From the NCBI GenBank assembly GCA_028287115.1, contig JAQBQF010000020.1:32321-96320 (forward strand): a DNA stretch of 64,000 nt. The letters are read 5' to 3'. This document shows, piece after piece, positions 21,340 to 29,860 of the stretch. The stretch is from Myxococcales bacterium. GTDB taxonomy: Bacteria > Myxococcota_A > Polyangia > Haliangiales > Haliangiaceae. Position 1 is the first letter of the stretch. Every line of letters begins with the position of its first letter. The position numbers and the translations under genes were made by a program. The notes under the pieces are model-generated. The model did not search any database, was not told where the DNA came from, and worked only from the letters and a program-made list of their open reading frames with translations.

Positions 21340-22611
21340 CTAATTCCACGCGGCGGTCCGGACCTGGGTCAATGCGGCTTCGCCCGCGACGAGGCCGGCA
21401 TCATCGGCTTCGTGCACGGCGAGCCCGATCAAGTCGCCGCCGGCGGGCGCCGCACCAAATGCGGCATCGACGGCGATCCACGCGTGACCGGTCCAGCTCA
21501 CCGCCCAGCGATGGCGGACGAGGCGGTCGCCGTCGACGCGAAGGCCGGTGACGACGCGGGTCGGAATGCCGAGGCTCGTCGCGAGTGCCGCGTACGCGAG
21601 CGCGAACGTCGTGCAGTCGCCGGCAGTCGCGGCCGTCGCATCGCGTGCCGAGGCGAGTGGCGCCCCGAGGCTCGGCGCGATCCGGCCACGCACGCTCGCC
21701 ATGATCGCGGTGATGTCACGTCGCCGGTCGACGCCCCGCGGGCCTTCGGGCAGATCGCCCGGTATCGCGGCGCCGAGCTCGACCTCGACCCCGCTCGTCG
21801 CGAGCCGCGTGCTCTGACCGGGGACCGCCGGAAGCGCGATGTCGCCTTCGAGGAGCAGCCGGTGACCACGCAGTCCGTTCATACGGGGCCCGAGCCCATT
21901 CCCGTTCGGGGATTCGGCGGCGGCTTCGATCGGGATCGCGGTCGCCGAGATCAGATCGACAAGCGGAAACAGCTGCGAGGCTTGCTCGGGGGTCGCGCGA
22001 ATCGCGATCACGCCTTCGCCATCGACCACGCGTGCCGGCAAGCCATCACGATCGAGATCGATCGTCGCTTCGACGAGGGGTCCGCTCTCGAGCGCGAGTC
22101 GCGCGACCAGACGACCGGGCGCGACCGGCTCGATCCGGCCCGTTCCGACGACGAAGCCACGCGCGGGCAGGAACACGCTGCCGGAAAACCCGCCATCGCG
22201 CCGCACGAGCAGGGGCACGAGCTCCGCGGGGACCGTCGTTCCCGGCAGCGAGCCACCCGTCGAGAGCTGCCAGTGATCGCGGTCGCGACGAGCTTCGGCG
22301 GTCCGCACGTCGGCGGAGCGTTCGGTCCAACCGACACGATGCGCGCTGAGGGCCGCGTCTGCTTCGATCTCGATCGTCGTCGCGAGATCGACGACCGCGT
22401 CACCTCGGAGAAACCGCATCGCCTCGGCGCGGCGCAAGCGCAAGCCGTCACGCGACCACGTTTCGGTCTCGGTCGCGGTCCCGACGCGCGCGCCTCCGAG
22501 CCAGATCGTGAAGTGCCGGACCTGATCTGGCGGGAGCTCCGCCGGAACATCCGGAGGCAGCACGCGCGGCTGCGCACAGGCGACGAGCAGACCAAACCAC
22601 GCAAATCGCAC
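21340..22611 (-). CDS. transglutaminase-fold lipoprotein
   Basis: A 423-residue product with a GTG start. The N-terminus FAWFGLLVACAQPR fits a lipoprotein signal with Cys at the cleavage site. The C-terminal transglutaminase-like core has Cys in GDCTTFALAYAAL (about 330), His in TGHAWIAVD and the Asp just after, giving a Cys-His-Asp triad. The N-terminal 300 residues are strand-rich with a SUF-like arrangement found in envelope transglutaminase proteins. It is divergent from the epimerase gene with only 5 bp between the start codons. Substrate unknown. Confidence 0.8.
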   Translation of the reverse strand: MRFAWFGLLVACAQPRVLPPDVPAELPPDQVRHFTIWLGGARVGTATETETWSRDGLRLRRAEAMRFLRGDAVVDLATTIEIEADAALSAHRVGWTERSADVRTAEARRDRDHWQLSTGGSLPGTTVPAELVPLLVRRDGGFSGSVFLPARGFVVGTGRIEPVAPGRLVARLALESGPLVEATIDLDRDGLPARVVDGEGVIAIRATPEQASQLFPLVDLISATAIPIEAAAESPNGNGLGPRMNGLRGHRLLLEGDIALPAVPGQSTRLATSGVEVELGAAIPGDLPEGPRGVDRRRDITAIMASVRGRIAPSLGAPLASARDATAATAGDCTTFALAYAALATSLGIPTRVVTGLRVDGDRLVRHRWAVSWTGHAWIAVDAAFGAAPAGGDLIGLAVHEADDAGLVAGEAALTQVRTAAWN

Positions 22612-22616
22612 GAAAA

Positions 22617-23516
22617 ATGATCGTAGCCAAGATCGCTACTCGATCGCAAAATCGGCGCGTGCCGCCCTGGGTCATCGTCGGTTGCGGGTACGTCGGTAGC
22701 GCCCTCGCGTACCGGCTCGAAGCCGCGCATCACCGCGTGATCGCGACGCGGCGGCCTACGGCCGACGGGGACCCCTACCGGATACCGCCGGCGAGCACGG
22801 CCGGCGGAACAGCGGTGGTCGCGGTCGAGCTCGGTGACCCGAAGACGCTCACCGGCGTGATCCCTGCCGGCGCGATCGTCGTGTGCTGCGCGCCGCCGGG
22901 GCCGGACCCCCAGGGCGAGACGACGGCGCTGGTCGACGCTGCACGAACTGCGCGCCGGCTGATCTATATCTCGTCCACCGGCGTCTATCCGCCCGCGGGC
23001 GGCGACTGGGTCGACGAGACGTGGCCGGTTCATCCCGCGACGGCCGCCGGGCGCGCGCGTGAGGTCGCAGAAACCGTGATCGCGACCGCGCCGATCTCGA
23101 ACATCGTGCTGCGAGTGGCCGGGATTCACGGTTCGGGTCGCGGGCTCGTCGATCGAATTCGCTCGGGCACGTACCGGATCATCGGCGATGGCCGATCGCA
23201 TGTCAGCCGGATCCACATCGACGATCTCGTCGAGGCCATCGTCCGTGCCGGAGCTTCATCGGTCACCGGCGCGGTCAACATCGCCGACGATGATCCCGAG
23301 CAGATCGGTGTCGTCGCCGATGCGATCGCGAGCAAGCTCGGCCTGCCATCACCGCCGCGCGTGTCCGCCGACTCCGTCGATCCCGAGGTCGCGGGCATGC
23401 TCACGGCGAATCGTCGGATCGCGAATCGCCGGATGAAGCAGGAGCTCGGTGTCGTGTTGCGCTATCCGAGCTGGCGGACCATCTACGACGCGCTCACGCC
23501 GCGCGCCGGCGCGTGA
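22617..23516 (+). CDS. NAD-dependent epimerase/dehydratase family protein (YeeZ-like)
   Basis: A 299-residue Rossmann-fold protein. The nucleotide-binding motif VIVGCGYVGSALAYRL lies at about residues 19-34, followed by the Ser/Thr-rich strand YISSTGVYPPAGGDWVDE. The Lys of a classic YxxxK is not clear, as in the atypical SDR5/YeeZ group. Its start is only 5 bp from the opposite gene; a GTG at about 22661 (VPPWVIVG) is an alternative start. The 3' end overlaps the next minus-strand gene by about 23 bases. Confidence 0.8.
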   Translation: MIVAKIATRSQNRRVPPWVIVGCGYVGSALAYRLEAAHHRVIATRRPTADGDPYRIPPASTAGGTAVVAVELGDPKTLTGVIPAGAIVVCCAPPGPDPQGETTALVDAARTARRLIYISSTGVYPPAGGDWVDETWPVHPATAAGRAREVAETVIATAPISNIVLRVAGIHGSGRGLVDRIRSGTYRIIGDGRSHVSRIHIDDLVEAIVRAGASSVTGAVNIADDDPEQIGVVADAIASKLGLPSPPRVSADSVDPEVAGMLTANRRIANRRMKQELGVVLRYPSWRTIYDALTPRAGA

Positions 23517-24858
23517 GTAACAGCGCGAGGACGAGCGTCAGCACGACCATCGTCGGCGCTCCATCGCTCGCGTCGCAACATCCCGATTTCTTCGACGCGA
23601 CGGGCGGCGCCGCAGCATCCGCCGGCGGATCCGGCGCGATGCCGCATGACGGACCGGTCGCGCCAAACTGGGCTCTCAAGTTTGCCCATTGCGCCTGATC
23701 GCACATGTCGTACTCGGGTGTTCCCGCCGGGCACTGCATGGGCCCGGCGAGCTCGACGAACCGCCAGACCTTCTGCCACGACGCGCCGCCGTCGGCGGAT
23801 CTCGCGACCGCCTTGAAGTCTGGATCCCAGTTCGCGCCACAGCCGAAGAGAGCGCCGTCATCACGTTGGCCGAGACACGCGAGCTGCGGCTGGGCGCCCA
23901 TCGCAGAAAACGAGACGCCTCCGTCGGTGGAACGAAACGATCCGCCGGTCTGGGTCGCGACCAGCACCTGCGTCGCATCGAGCACGACGACATCGCGGAT
24001 CGCATCGGTCGTCGCGAGCACTTCGGTCAGCGTCATCCCACCATCGGTCGATCGATACAGCCGATCGCCCATCGGCGGATTCGCCTGGATCGATCGCACG
24101 TAGACGATGTTCGGTTGCTTCGGATCGACGGCCACCGCGAGCAGCGTCGGCATCGAGCCGTACTGGACACCGGCGAGCGGCGACTCGAGCCAATGTGCGC
24201 CGTCATCATCGCTGCGAAACAGGTGCGCGGTCGGCTGCATCTGGCCGCCGTCGGGCAGCGCACCGGCGACCTGATAACCCGTGATGTAGACGCGCTGCGC
24301 GTTCGACGGTGCGACCTTGACGCTCTTCCACCACACCGTTGGCGACAGCATGCCGCGCGAGCTGAACGTGACGCCGTTGTCGGTCGATACGAACACGTCG
24401 TTGGCGCGCGCGCTCTCGGCGGTGCCGACCCAGACCTCGCCGGTCGGGCCGATGTCGAGCGCGTCGATCCAGAAGTCGATGCGATTCGGATCGTTCGCCG
24501 GCAGCTGCGCGGTCGCGGTCACGAAGCTGCAGCCGCCGTCCCGGCTGATCCGCAAGCCGTTGAACGTCGTTGCGAAGATCGTTCCATCCGTCGCGATCGC
24601 GTACTTCGGATCGAAGGGTCCGCCGTAGCCGATGTTCGTCTCGCAGATCCAGTTGAACGTGCAGCCGTCGTCGTGACTGATCAGCAGGCCGAACGTGGTC
24701 GAGACGTACAGCGAATGCGAATCGCCGGGACGGAAGTGCACTCCATCCGTCAGCGGAGGCCGCCCGTTCGCGTGAGCCGTCCCGGCGGCGAGCAGCATCG
24801 CGAGGGCAAAGCGCGTTCTCCTGGCTCGCCGGCGTTCGCGCTCCATGGTGGGCCGCAT
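23494..24858 (-). CDS. secreted BNR-repeat (sortilin/Ycf48-like) protein, MYXO-CTERM-like
   Basis: A product of about 454 residues from ATG 24858; ATG 24846 is also possible. A twin-Arg-rich start and signal helix (FALAMLLAAGTAHA) are followed by BNR/Asp-box repeats such as SHDDGCTF, SRDGGCSF, STDNGVTF, RSDDDGAHW, STDGGMTL and SADGGASW. These form a seven-bladed propeller of the VPS10/Ycf48 type. The C-terminus has SGCCDAS, a hydrophobic helix and RRR, matching a MYXO-CTERM anchor. It is probably displayed on the surface. Function unknown. Confidence 0.82.
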   Translation of the reverse strand: MRPTMERERRRARRTRFALAMLLAAGTAHANGRPPLTDGVHFRPGDSHSLYVSTTFGLLISHDDGCTFNWICETNIGYGGPFDPKYAIATDGTIFATTFNGLRISRDGGCSFVTATAQLPANDPNRIDFWIDALDIGPTGEVWVGTAESARANDVFVSTDNGVTFSSRGMLSPTVWWKSVKVAPSNAQRVYITGYQVAGALPDGGQMQPTAHLFRSDDDGAHWLESPLAGVQYGSMPTLLAVAVDPKQPNIVYVRSIQANPPMGDRLYRSTDGGMTLTEVLATTDAIRDVVVLDATQVLVATQTGGSFRSTDGGVSFSAMGAQPQLACLGQRDDGALFGCGANWDPDFKAVARSADGGASWQKVWRFVELAGPMQCPAGTPEYDMCDQAQWANLRAQFGATGPSCGIAPDPPADAAAPPVASKKSGCCDASDGAPTMVVLTLVLALLLTRRRAA

Positions 24859-25073
24859 CGGCCGACTATAGACCGGTGGCCGGGGCGATTCGCGGGAATC
24901 CACGCAACCCTGCGTGCGCGCTGGCGCACGGGGAATGGAGATCTCAGCCAACCAAAGTCACCGGCGCACGGTCCAAGAGGATTGCCACGAGTTTTTCGAC
25001 ACGTTGGGGGCGTGATGCCGCCCTTTGACCTTGGACGGTTTTGTGGCCTCGTGTTAACCCAACATAAGGCAAC

Positions 25074-25919
25074 GTGGATCGCTTCTACCTCCTAGCGCCC
25101 GCCCTGCTGCTGCTGGTGACCTTCCTCATCAGCTTCATCGTGTATTGCGCGTTGTGCGCGATCGGCCGGTCGCCCGACGTGCGCGACGTCAAGCACAACA
25201 AGCTGTTCGGACCATTCGTCGCGAGCTTCTTGGTGTGGCTCCTGGGGCCCATCGAGCGATTGCTGATCGGCCGCGTGTCGCCGAACGTGATCACGACGCT
25301 GTCGCTGCTGATGTGCGCGATCACGGGGCTCGCCGCTGGGCTCGGTCACTTGCCCGGCGCGGTGTGGCTGTATTCGTTTGCCGGCATTCTCGACGTGCTC
25401 GACGGCCGGCTCGCCCGCCTCGGCGGCAAGCAGAACGCGGCCGGCGCGCTGTTCGATTCGGTCAGCGACCGGTGGGGCGAGCTGTTCGTGTTCACCGGGT
25501 ACGCCTGGTATCTCCACGACTCGATCGCGCTGCTCGCGGTGATGGGCGCGGTCGCAGGCTCGATGATGGTGAGCTACACGCGTGCGCGCGCCGAAGGCCT
25601 CGGGATCGCGCTCGCCGGTGGCGTCATGCAACGTGCGGAGCGCGTCGTGCTGGTCGCCGGCGGGACCCTGTTCGCTTCTTGGTACGCGGTTAATCTCGAT
25701 AACGATGACGCGGTCGTGCCGATCCTCGGCGTGACGATGCTGCTGTGCGCGGTCGCATCGACGGCAACCGCCCTGAACCGTTGGATCGTCGCGCATCGCG
25801 AGCTCGCGAAGCGAATCGCCGTGCCGGTCGTGATCGAAGTTGCCGAGACGATTCCCGCGTCGCGCGCGCTCGCGCCGGCGGCCGATCTTCGCAAGGTCCG
25901 TCCGCTCGAGCAGCACTAG
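25074..25919 (+). CDS. CDP-alcohol phosphatidyltransferase family membrane protein
   Basis: A 281-residue membrane protein with the CDP-alcohol phosphotransferase signature DGRLAR...G...D...D, seen as LDVLDGRLARLGG then GALFDSVSDR. It has about six membrane helices (first at 5-28) and a cytosolic tail of about 40 residues. It joins a CDP-activated alcohol to a polar acceptor in phospholipid synthesis; the substrate cannot be read from sequence. The GTG start at 25074 has AAGGCA upstream. It overlaps the end of the exonuclease III gene on the opposite strand. Confidence 0.88.
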   Translation: MDRFYLLAPALLLLVTFLISFIVYCALCAIGRSPDVRDVKHNKLFGPFVASFLVWLLGPIERLLIGRVSPNVITTLSLLMCAITGLAAGLGHLPGAVWLYSFAGILDVLDGRLARLGGKQNAAGALFDSVSDRWGELFVFTGYAWYLHDSIALLAVMGAVAGSMMVSYTRARAEGLGIALAGGVMQRAERVVLVAGGTLFASWYAVNLDNDDAVVPILGVTMLLCAVASTATALNRWIVAHRELAKRIAVPVVIEVAETIPASRALAPAADLRKVRPLEQH

Positions 25920-26680
25920 ATCGTGGCAATGACCGGCGCGTGATCGCTCGGGTCTTTGCCCTTGCGCGCGTTGCGATCGATCGTGCAGCTCGTGCAGCGC
26001 TCGGCGACCGTGCGCGTGGCGAGGATGTGATCGATCCGCAGGCCTTGATTCTTGAAGAACGAGACGCCGCGGTAGTCCCACCACGAGTACACGCCGCCCT
26101 CGGGCGTGTGCTTCCGGAATAGATCGACGAGGCCGAACGCGACGACCTCCGCGAGCGCGGCACGCTCGGCGGGGCTGCAGTGGATCTGACCGGCCCATTT
26201 TTCCGGCGACCACACGTCGCGGTCATCGGCGGTGACGTTCATGTCACCGCAGACGACGAGCGAGGACTCCGGCGTTGCGTGGCGATCGAGATAGAGACGT
26301 AGGCGGTGATACCAGGCGAGCTTGTATGGAAATTTTTCGGACGCGAGATCTTGGCCGTTCGGGACGTAGACGTTGACGACGCGAAGATCACCGGCGGTCG
26401 CGGCGATCACGCGCGCTTCGTCGTCGGGCTCGCCGTCACCGAACCCGCGCGTGACGTCGACGAGGGGCAGCTTCGACACGATGGCAACGCCGTTGTAGCT
26501 GCGCTGCCCAAAAGTCGCGACCTCGTAGCCGAGGCCTCGCAGGACGTCTCCTGGAAACCCGGAATCTTCGACCTTGGTCTCCTGCAGGCACAGAACATCG
26601 GGTTGCTCCGCCGTCATCCACGCCACCAAACGATCGGTACGTGCGCGAATCGAATTGATGTTCCAGGTCGCGAGCTTCAC
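25916..26680 (-). CDS. xthA: exodeoxyribonuclease III
   Basis: A 254-residue AP endonuclease/3'-5' exonuclease from GTG 26680 (VKLATWNINSIRAR). Catalytic motifs are LCLQETKVED (metal-binding Glu), VCGDMNVTADD (Asp-Asn), and PSDHAPVIATI at the end (Asp-His). Length fits the family (about 260). The frame runs 18 codons further upstream, but family alignment begins with KLATWNINS. It repairs abasic sites and 3'-blocked ends. It converges with the CDP-alcohol transferase gene. Confidence 0.95.
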   Translation of the reverse strand: MKLATWNINSIRARTDRLVAWMTAEQPDVLCLQETKVEDSGFPGDVLRGLGYEVATFGQRSYNGVAIVSKLPLVDVTRGFGDGEPDDEARVIAATAGDLRVVNVYVPNGQDLASEKFPYKLAWYHRLRLYLDRHATPESSLVVCGDMNVTADDRDVWSPEKWAGQIHCSPAERAALAEVVAFGLVDLFRKHTPEGGVYSWWDYRGVSFFKNQGLRIDHILATRTVAERCTSCTIDRNARKGKDPSDHAPVIATI

Positions 26681-26784
26681 GGAGTGGGAACCTACATCGG
26701 TCCATACCGTCGGTCGCAGATGGCGGCCATGCAACTGGCACGGGTGATGGATGTCTTCGGGAATACGAGAGCCGTCTAGAACCG

Positions 26785-26800
26785 TCTAACCGACGTTAGA
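26785..26800. promoter_or_regulatory. palindrome TCTAAC-N4-GTTAGA upstream of a tiny gene
   Basis: TCTAAC (26785-26790) and GTTAGA (26795-26800) are perfect inverted 6-mers with a 4-base centre. They lie 33 bp upstream of a 44-residue gene, in a short A/T-richer patch. A direct repeat CCGTCTA occurs just before. It fits a dimeric regulator site; the regulator is unknown. Confidence 0.35.
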
Positions 26801-26832
26801 TCGACATTCCCTCTCGTACGTGAGGATCCAGT

Positions 26833-26967
26833 ATGAAGGCTCAGAACGACCTTTCGCTGTGGAACATCATCGAACGCCTTCAACGCCGGCTCGAACGGCA
26901 GGGCATGAGTCCCGCGAACACGGATCGCGCGATCACGTTGGCGCTGCGCGCGATCGCCAGCCGTTAG
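26833..26967 (+). CDS. small hypothetical protein, 44 residues
   Basis: ATG 26833 is preceded by GAGG at 26822-26825 with good spacing. The product begins MKAQNDLSLWNIIERLQRR and ends ALRAIASR. It is predicted to be an amphipathic helix-turn-helix-like pair of helices (NIIERLQRRLERQ and DRAITLALRAI), with no signal or membrane segment. It overlaps the stop of the opposite gene by four bases. The ribosome site, operator-like palindrome and codon quality suggest a real short gene. Function unknown. Confidence 0.5.
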   Translation: MKAQNDLSLWNIIERLQRRLERQGMSPANTDRAITLALRAIASR

Positions 26968-27272
26968 CTCGTCGGTAGCTGCGACGTCTCGTTCGCCGGA
27001 TCGAGATACTTCGCGAGCTTGCCGTGGATGTAGTCCTTGGCGCGATTGCGCCACAGGAACCCAGGGTCCTCGCCTTTGAAGCGAGCGTGCCCGTCACCGA
27101 GGCTGAGCTCGCCTTCGATCTTCACGACCAGATACTTGCCCGAGAACCGCGCGCGCGAATCATCGAGCCAGGTGGCTTTGATGCCGTGGCGGTTCGACAG
27201 GTACTCGCCCAGGAGCTTGAGGCGTGTCCGCGCGTCCTCGTCAGCGAGCGAGTACGGAAAGTCGATCTCCAT
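26964..27272 (-). CDS. polyhydroxyalkanoic acid system family protein
   Basis: A 102-residue protein matching what I recall of the PHA_gran_rgn (pfam09650) family in size and pattern. A short start (MEIDFPYSLADEDARTRLKL) precedes alternating strands (ATWLDDSRARFSGKYLVVKIEGELSLGDGHARFKG is the core region, residues 34-66). A terminal helix binds or extends (RAKDYIHGKLAKYL). Members are encoded near PHA granule genes and their role is poorly known. No PHA synthase is visible in the window. The assignment is from pattern memory, so moderate. Confidence 0.55.
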   Translation of the reverse strand: MEIDFPYSLADEDARTRLKLLGEYLSNRHGIKATWLDDSRARFSGKYLVVKIEGELSLGDGHARFKGEDPGFLWRNRAKDYIHGKLAKYLDPANETSQLPTS

Positions 27273-27302
27273 CGCTTACTCCTTGCGTGTGTACCACGGA
27301 CT

Positions 27303-27662
27303 TCACGGCGAGGTCTCGCGCTGGGGATGATCGACGCTCGTCTCCAGCACACGGCGTTGGGCTTCCGTGAGCTGTCGCTCGCAGGCCTCGAACGCGACGT
27401 GAGTGGCAGCGTTGACCAGGCAGTCGCGGATCGCCGGCGGCCACGCTCCGTCGACGCAGGCTTGCGCGAGCGAGTCGCGCATCGCGGGCAGTTGGTCGGT
27501 CACGGCGCGGCGGGTCGCGGGATCGACCGTCGCTCGGGACAGCTCCTCCCGCGCGATCGTGAAGAACCGACCCGCGACGGTCCCACACGGCGCGCCTTCG
27601 CTCGACTTCGCGCGGCATCCCGCCCCGGACACGAGCAGGATCACCACGACGAGGCTTCGCAT
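27303..27662 (-). CDS. small lipoprotein, 119 residues
   Basis: ATG 27662 opens a lipoprotein signal (MRSLVVVILLVSGAGCRAK) with Cys16 as the likely lipidated residue. The mature part has four more Cys (APCGT, AQACVD, IRDCLV, FEACERQ) and a helical pattern ending DHPQRETSP. The frame is open further upstream but codes for Arg-rich chance sequence. It is followed after 30 bp by the PHA-type gene in the same direction, so they may be co-transcribed. Function unknown. Confidence 0.7.
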   Translation of the reverse strand: MRSLVVVILLVSGAGCRAKSSEGAPCGTVAGRFFTIAREELSRATVDPATRRAVTDQLPAMRDSLAQACVDGAWPPAIRDCLVNAATHVAFEACERQLTEAQRRVLETSVDHPQRETSP

Positions 27663-27727
27663 CCTGAGGTTTTCGGCCTGCCACGCAAACGTGTCAAGCC
27701 CCCGGGTCGCATGCTCTAGTCTCGGCC

Positions 27728-29860
27728 GTGACCCTCCGGCCGCGATCGCTCCCGTTGCTCGCACTCGCACTTGCGGTGGCGGTGCTGGTCGTGCAAGCGA
27801 GAGTGATCGCCGGTGGCAAGACCTGGGACGATCTGGGTTACCACACCGATGTCGCACCGAGCCGTCTTGCCGCAGCGAGCGCGATCGCGCGCGGCAATTT
27901 GCCGGACTGGTGGGATGGCACCGGATTCGGAGTGCCACTCGCGTCCGAGCCAAGTCACGGCGCCGCGTATCCGGTGATCTGGCTCGCGCGATCCCCTCAC
28001 GCGCTCGACCTCGTGATCGTGTTGCACGTGCTCTGGGCGGCGCTCGGGGTCGCGGTGTGGGCGCGCAGACGCTCGAGCGAAGTCGGCGCGCTTGTCGCCG
28101 GGATCCTCGTCGCGACGACCGGGCTCGTTACCAGCGCCGCGCTACGTGGTGCACTCCCCGCGCTCTCGCACCTGCCGTGGATCGGCATGCTCGCGTGCTC
28201 GTTGCGCGACGACCGGCGGCCGCGCGCCGCGATCGGGATCGGCGTGCTCGTCGGTGCCGTCGGTCTCGCGGGACAATTCGGGCTCCTCGTCGATGCGGTC
28301 GTGCTCGCGCTCGTGCTCGGTGCGCGCCGCGAGACCTTGCGCTGGCTGTTGCCTGCACTCGGTGCGGGGCTCGCGATCGCCGCGGTTCAGTGGCTGCCGG
28401 CGGCGCTGTCGCTCGGTCGCACGGCGGGGGTCGACGTCCATGCGATGTCGCTGTCGCGGTTGATCGAGCTCGTCGTGCCGGGCAGCTTCGGTTCGAACGA
28501 TCCTGCGCGCGCGGTCACCGCCGTTGCGGGCGCGCATGCATGGGCACCGAGTCTCTATGTCGGTGCCCCGATCCTCGCGCTCGCCACGGTGCAGCGGCCG
28601 TCACGCCGGCTCGCGATCGTGATGGGCGTGTTCGCGGTGCTGGCGTTCGTCGTCGGACGCGGCGGTTGGCCTGCGTGGCTCGGCGCGCCGGAGCTGCACC
28701 TGGCGGCGCTCGTGCTGGTCGCGGCTGCGCACGCGGGCGGCGGGCTCGATGCGCTGGTCGGTGGTGAACGCCGGGCGCTGTTCTCGCTCGTCGCGGCGAC
28801 GATCGCTGCGGCGCTCGGGCTCGCCGCGGTCGCCGTGTTTCGCGCGACGCGCCACGACGTGTCTCCCGCGATCGATCGCGCGATCATCGACGGTGCGCTC
28901 GGTCTTGGCTGCATGATCGCCGCGGCGGTGCTCGTGTGGCGCGCGCCCAAGACCTGGAGGCCGCTGGTCCTCGCTCTGATCGTCGCGCCGGGTGTCGGCG
29001 CCACGCCGTCTGTATCACCCGCGATCGGACGCTCGATCCTCGACGAGGAACCGGCGTGGGCCCGCGCCGCGGAACCGTCACCCGTCCCGCGCCGCATGTT
29101 CCGTCCGGAGGTGATGTTCCAGCTGCCGAACGATCTGGAGACCGCGATCGCGAGCCTCGCCGGAACCTCGGCCGCGCGATGGGGCATCGCAGCAGCGCGC
29201 AGTGACGACCCCGCACGGTCGCGGATCGACGATCGCGTGTGGGTCGCATCGGCGCAGGCCGGCGGCGAGCTGTTGCGACGGTTCGGGATCGGGCTCGCGG
29301 TGCTGCCGGCCGTCGTGTTCGACGCGAAGCAGATGCGCGAGCTGGGGCGGCGTTCCAACTGGGTGTTCGTCGCCTTTGACACGTGGTCACCTGCGAGCGT
29401 GATCGGCAGCTGGGAATGGACGCCGGATCTCGACGACGCGCTCGCGCGGCTATTTCCGGAAGGCGTTACCTCCGGCATCGCGCGCAGTCGGCTCGTGCTG
29501 TCCGGAACCGGGACCCCGAATCAGGAAGGTTCGATCCAGCCGGTGCCGTGCGCGATCGAGCGCTGGATCGATGGGGCGATCGATCTGTCGTGTACGAGCA
29601 CCGCCGACGCGTACGCGGTCGTCACCTCGTCCTCCGCGCGCGGATGGTCGGTTGCGATCGACGATCACGACGTCGACTGGGTCACGGCAGATGCGGTCCG
29701 CCGCGCCGTCGCGATCCCGGCGGGCACACATCGCGTCGCCTGGCGCTTCACGACGCCCGGCAGGCGCACGGCACTTCTGCTCGGCGCGGTCGGTGTGCTC
29801 GCGCTACTCGCGCTCTGGCTCGCTTCCGCGCGCCGGCCGGCAGGATCGTCAAGCAGCTGA
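27728..29860 (+). CDS. YfhO-like polytopic membrane protein
   Basis: A 710-residue membrane protein with about 12-13 hydrophobic helices in its first 430 residues. A soluble part of about 230 residues and a last helix (LLLGAVGVLALLALWLASARR) end it. The first loop contains the WDDLGYHTDVAPSRLAAAS pattern seen in YfhO/membrane glycosyltransferase-like proteins. The extracytoplasmic C-terminal part (SARGWSVAIDDHDVDW and AIPAGTHRVAWRFT) resembles the YfhO C-terminal domain. Such proteins are linked to envelope glycosylation; the substrate is unknown. GTG start; it overlaps the next gene tail to tail by 12 bases. Confidence 0.72.
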   Translation: MTLRPRSLPLLALALAVAVLVVQARVIAGGKTWDDLGYHTDVAPSRLAAASAIARGNLPDWWDGTGFGVPLASEPSHGAAYPVIWLARSPHALDLVIVLHVLWAALGVAVWARRRSSEVGALVAGILVATTGLVTSAALRGALPALSHLPWIGMLACSLRDDRRPRAAIGIGVLVGAVGLAGQFGLLVDAVVLALVLGARRETLRWLLPALGAGLAIAAVQWLPAALSLGRTAGVDVHAMSLSRLIELVVPGSFGSNDPARAVTAVAGAHAWAPSLYVGAPILALATVQRPSRRLAIVMGVFAVLAFVVGRGGWPAWLGAPELHLAALVLVAAAHAGGGLDALVGGERRALFSLVAATIAAALGLAAVAVFRATRHDVSPAIDRAIIDGALGLGCMIAAAVLVWRAPKTWRPLVLALIVAPGVGATPSVSPAIGRSILDEEPAWARAAEPSPVPRRMFRPEVMFQLPNDLETAIASLAGTSAARWGIAAARSDDPARSRIDDRVWVASAQAGGELLRRFGIGLAVLPAVVFDAKQMRELGRRSNWVFVAFDTWSPASVIGSWEWTPDLDDALARLFPEGVTSGIARSRLVLSGTGTPNQEGSIQPVPCAIERWIDGAIDLSCTSTADAYAVVTSSSARGWSVAIDDHDVDWVTADAVRRAVAIPAGTHRVAWRFTTPGRRTALLLGAVGVLALLALWLASARRPAGSSSS

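Noticed and set aside
21412..22620. 402-codon plus-strand frame opposite the transglutaminase gene
   Set aside because: Arg/Asp-rich shadow; the opposite strand has a signal peptide and catalytic triad.
25025..25059. Promoter before the CDP-alcohol transferase gene
   Set aside because: TTGACC/TTGGAC are present but no good -10 hexamer at proper spacing.
23689..25095. 468-codon plus-strand frame opposite the BNR protein
   Set aside because: No domain pattern; opposite strand shows repeated Asp-boxes and a signal peptide.
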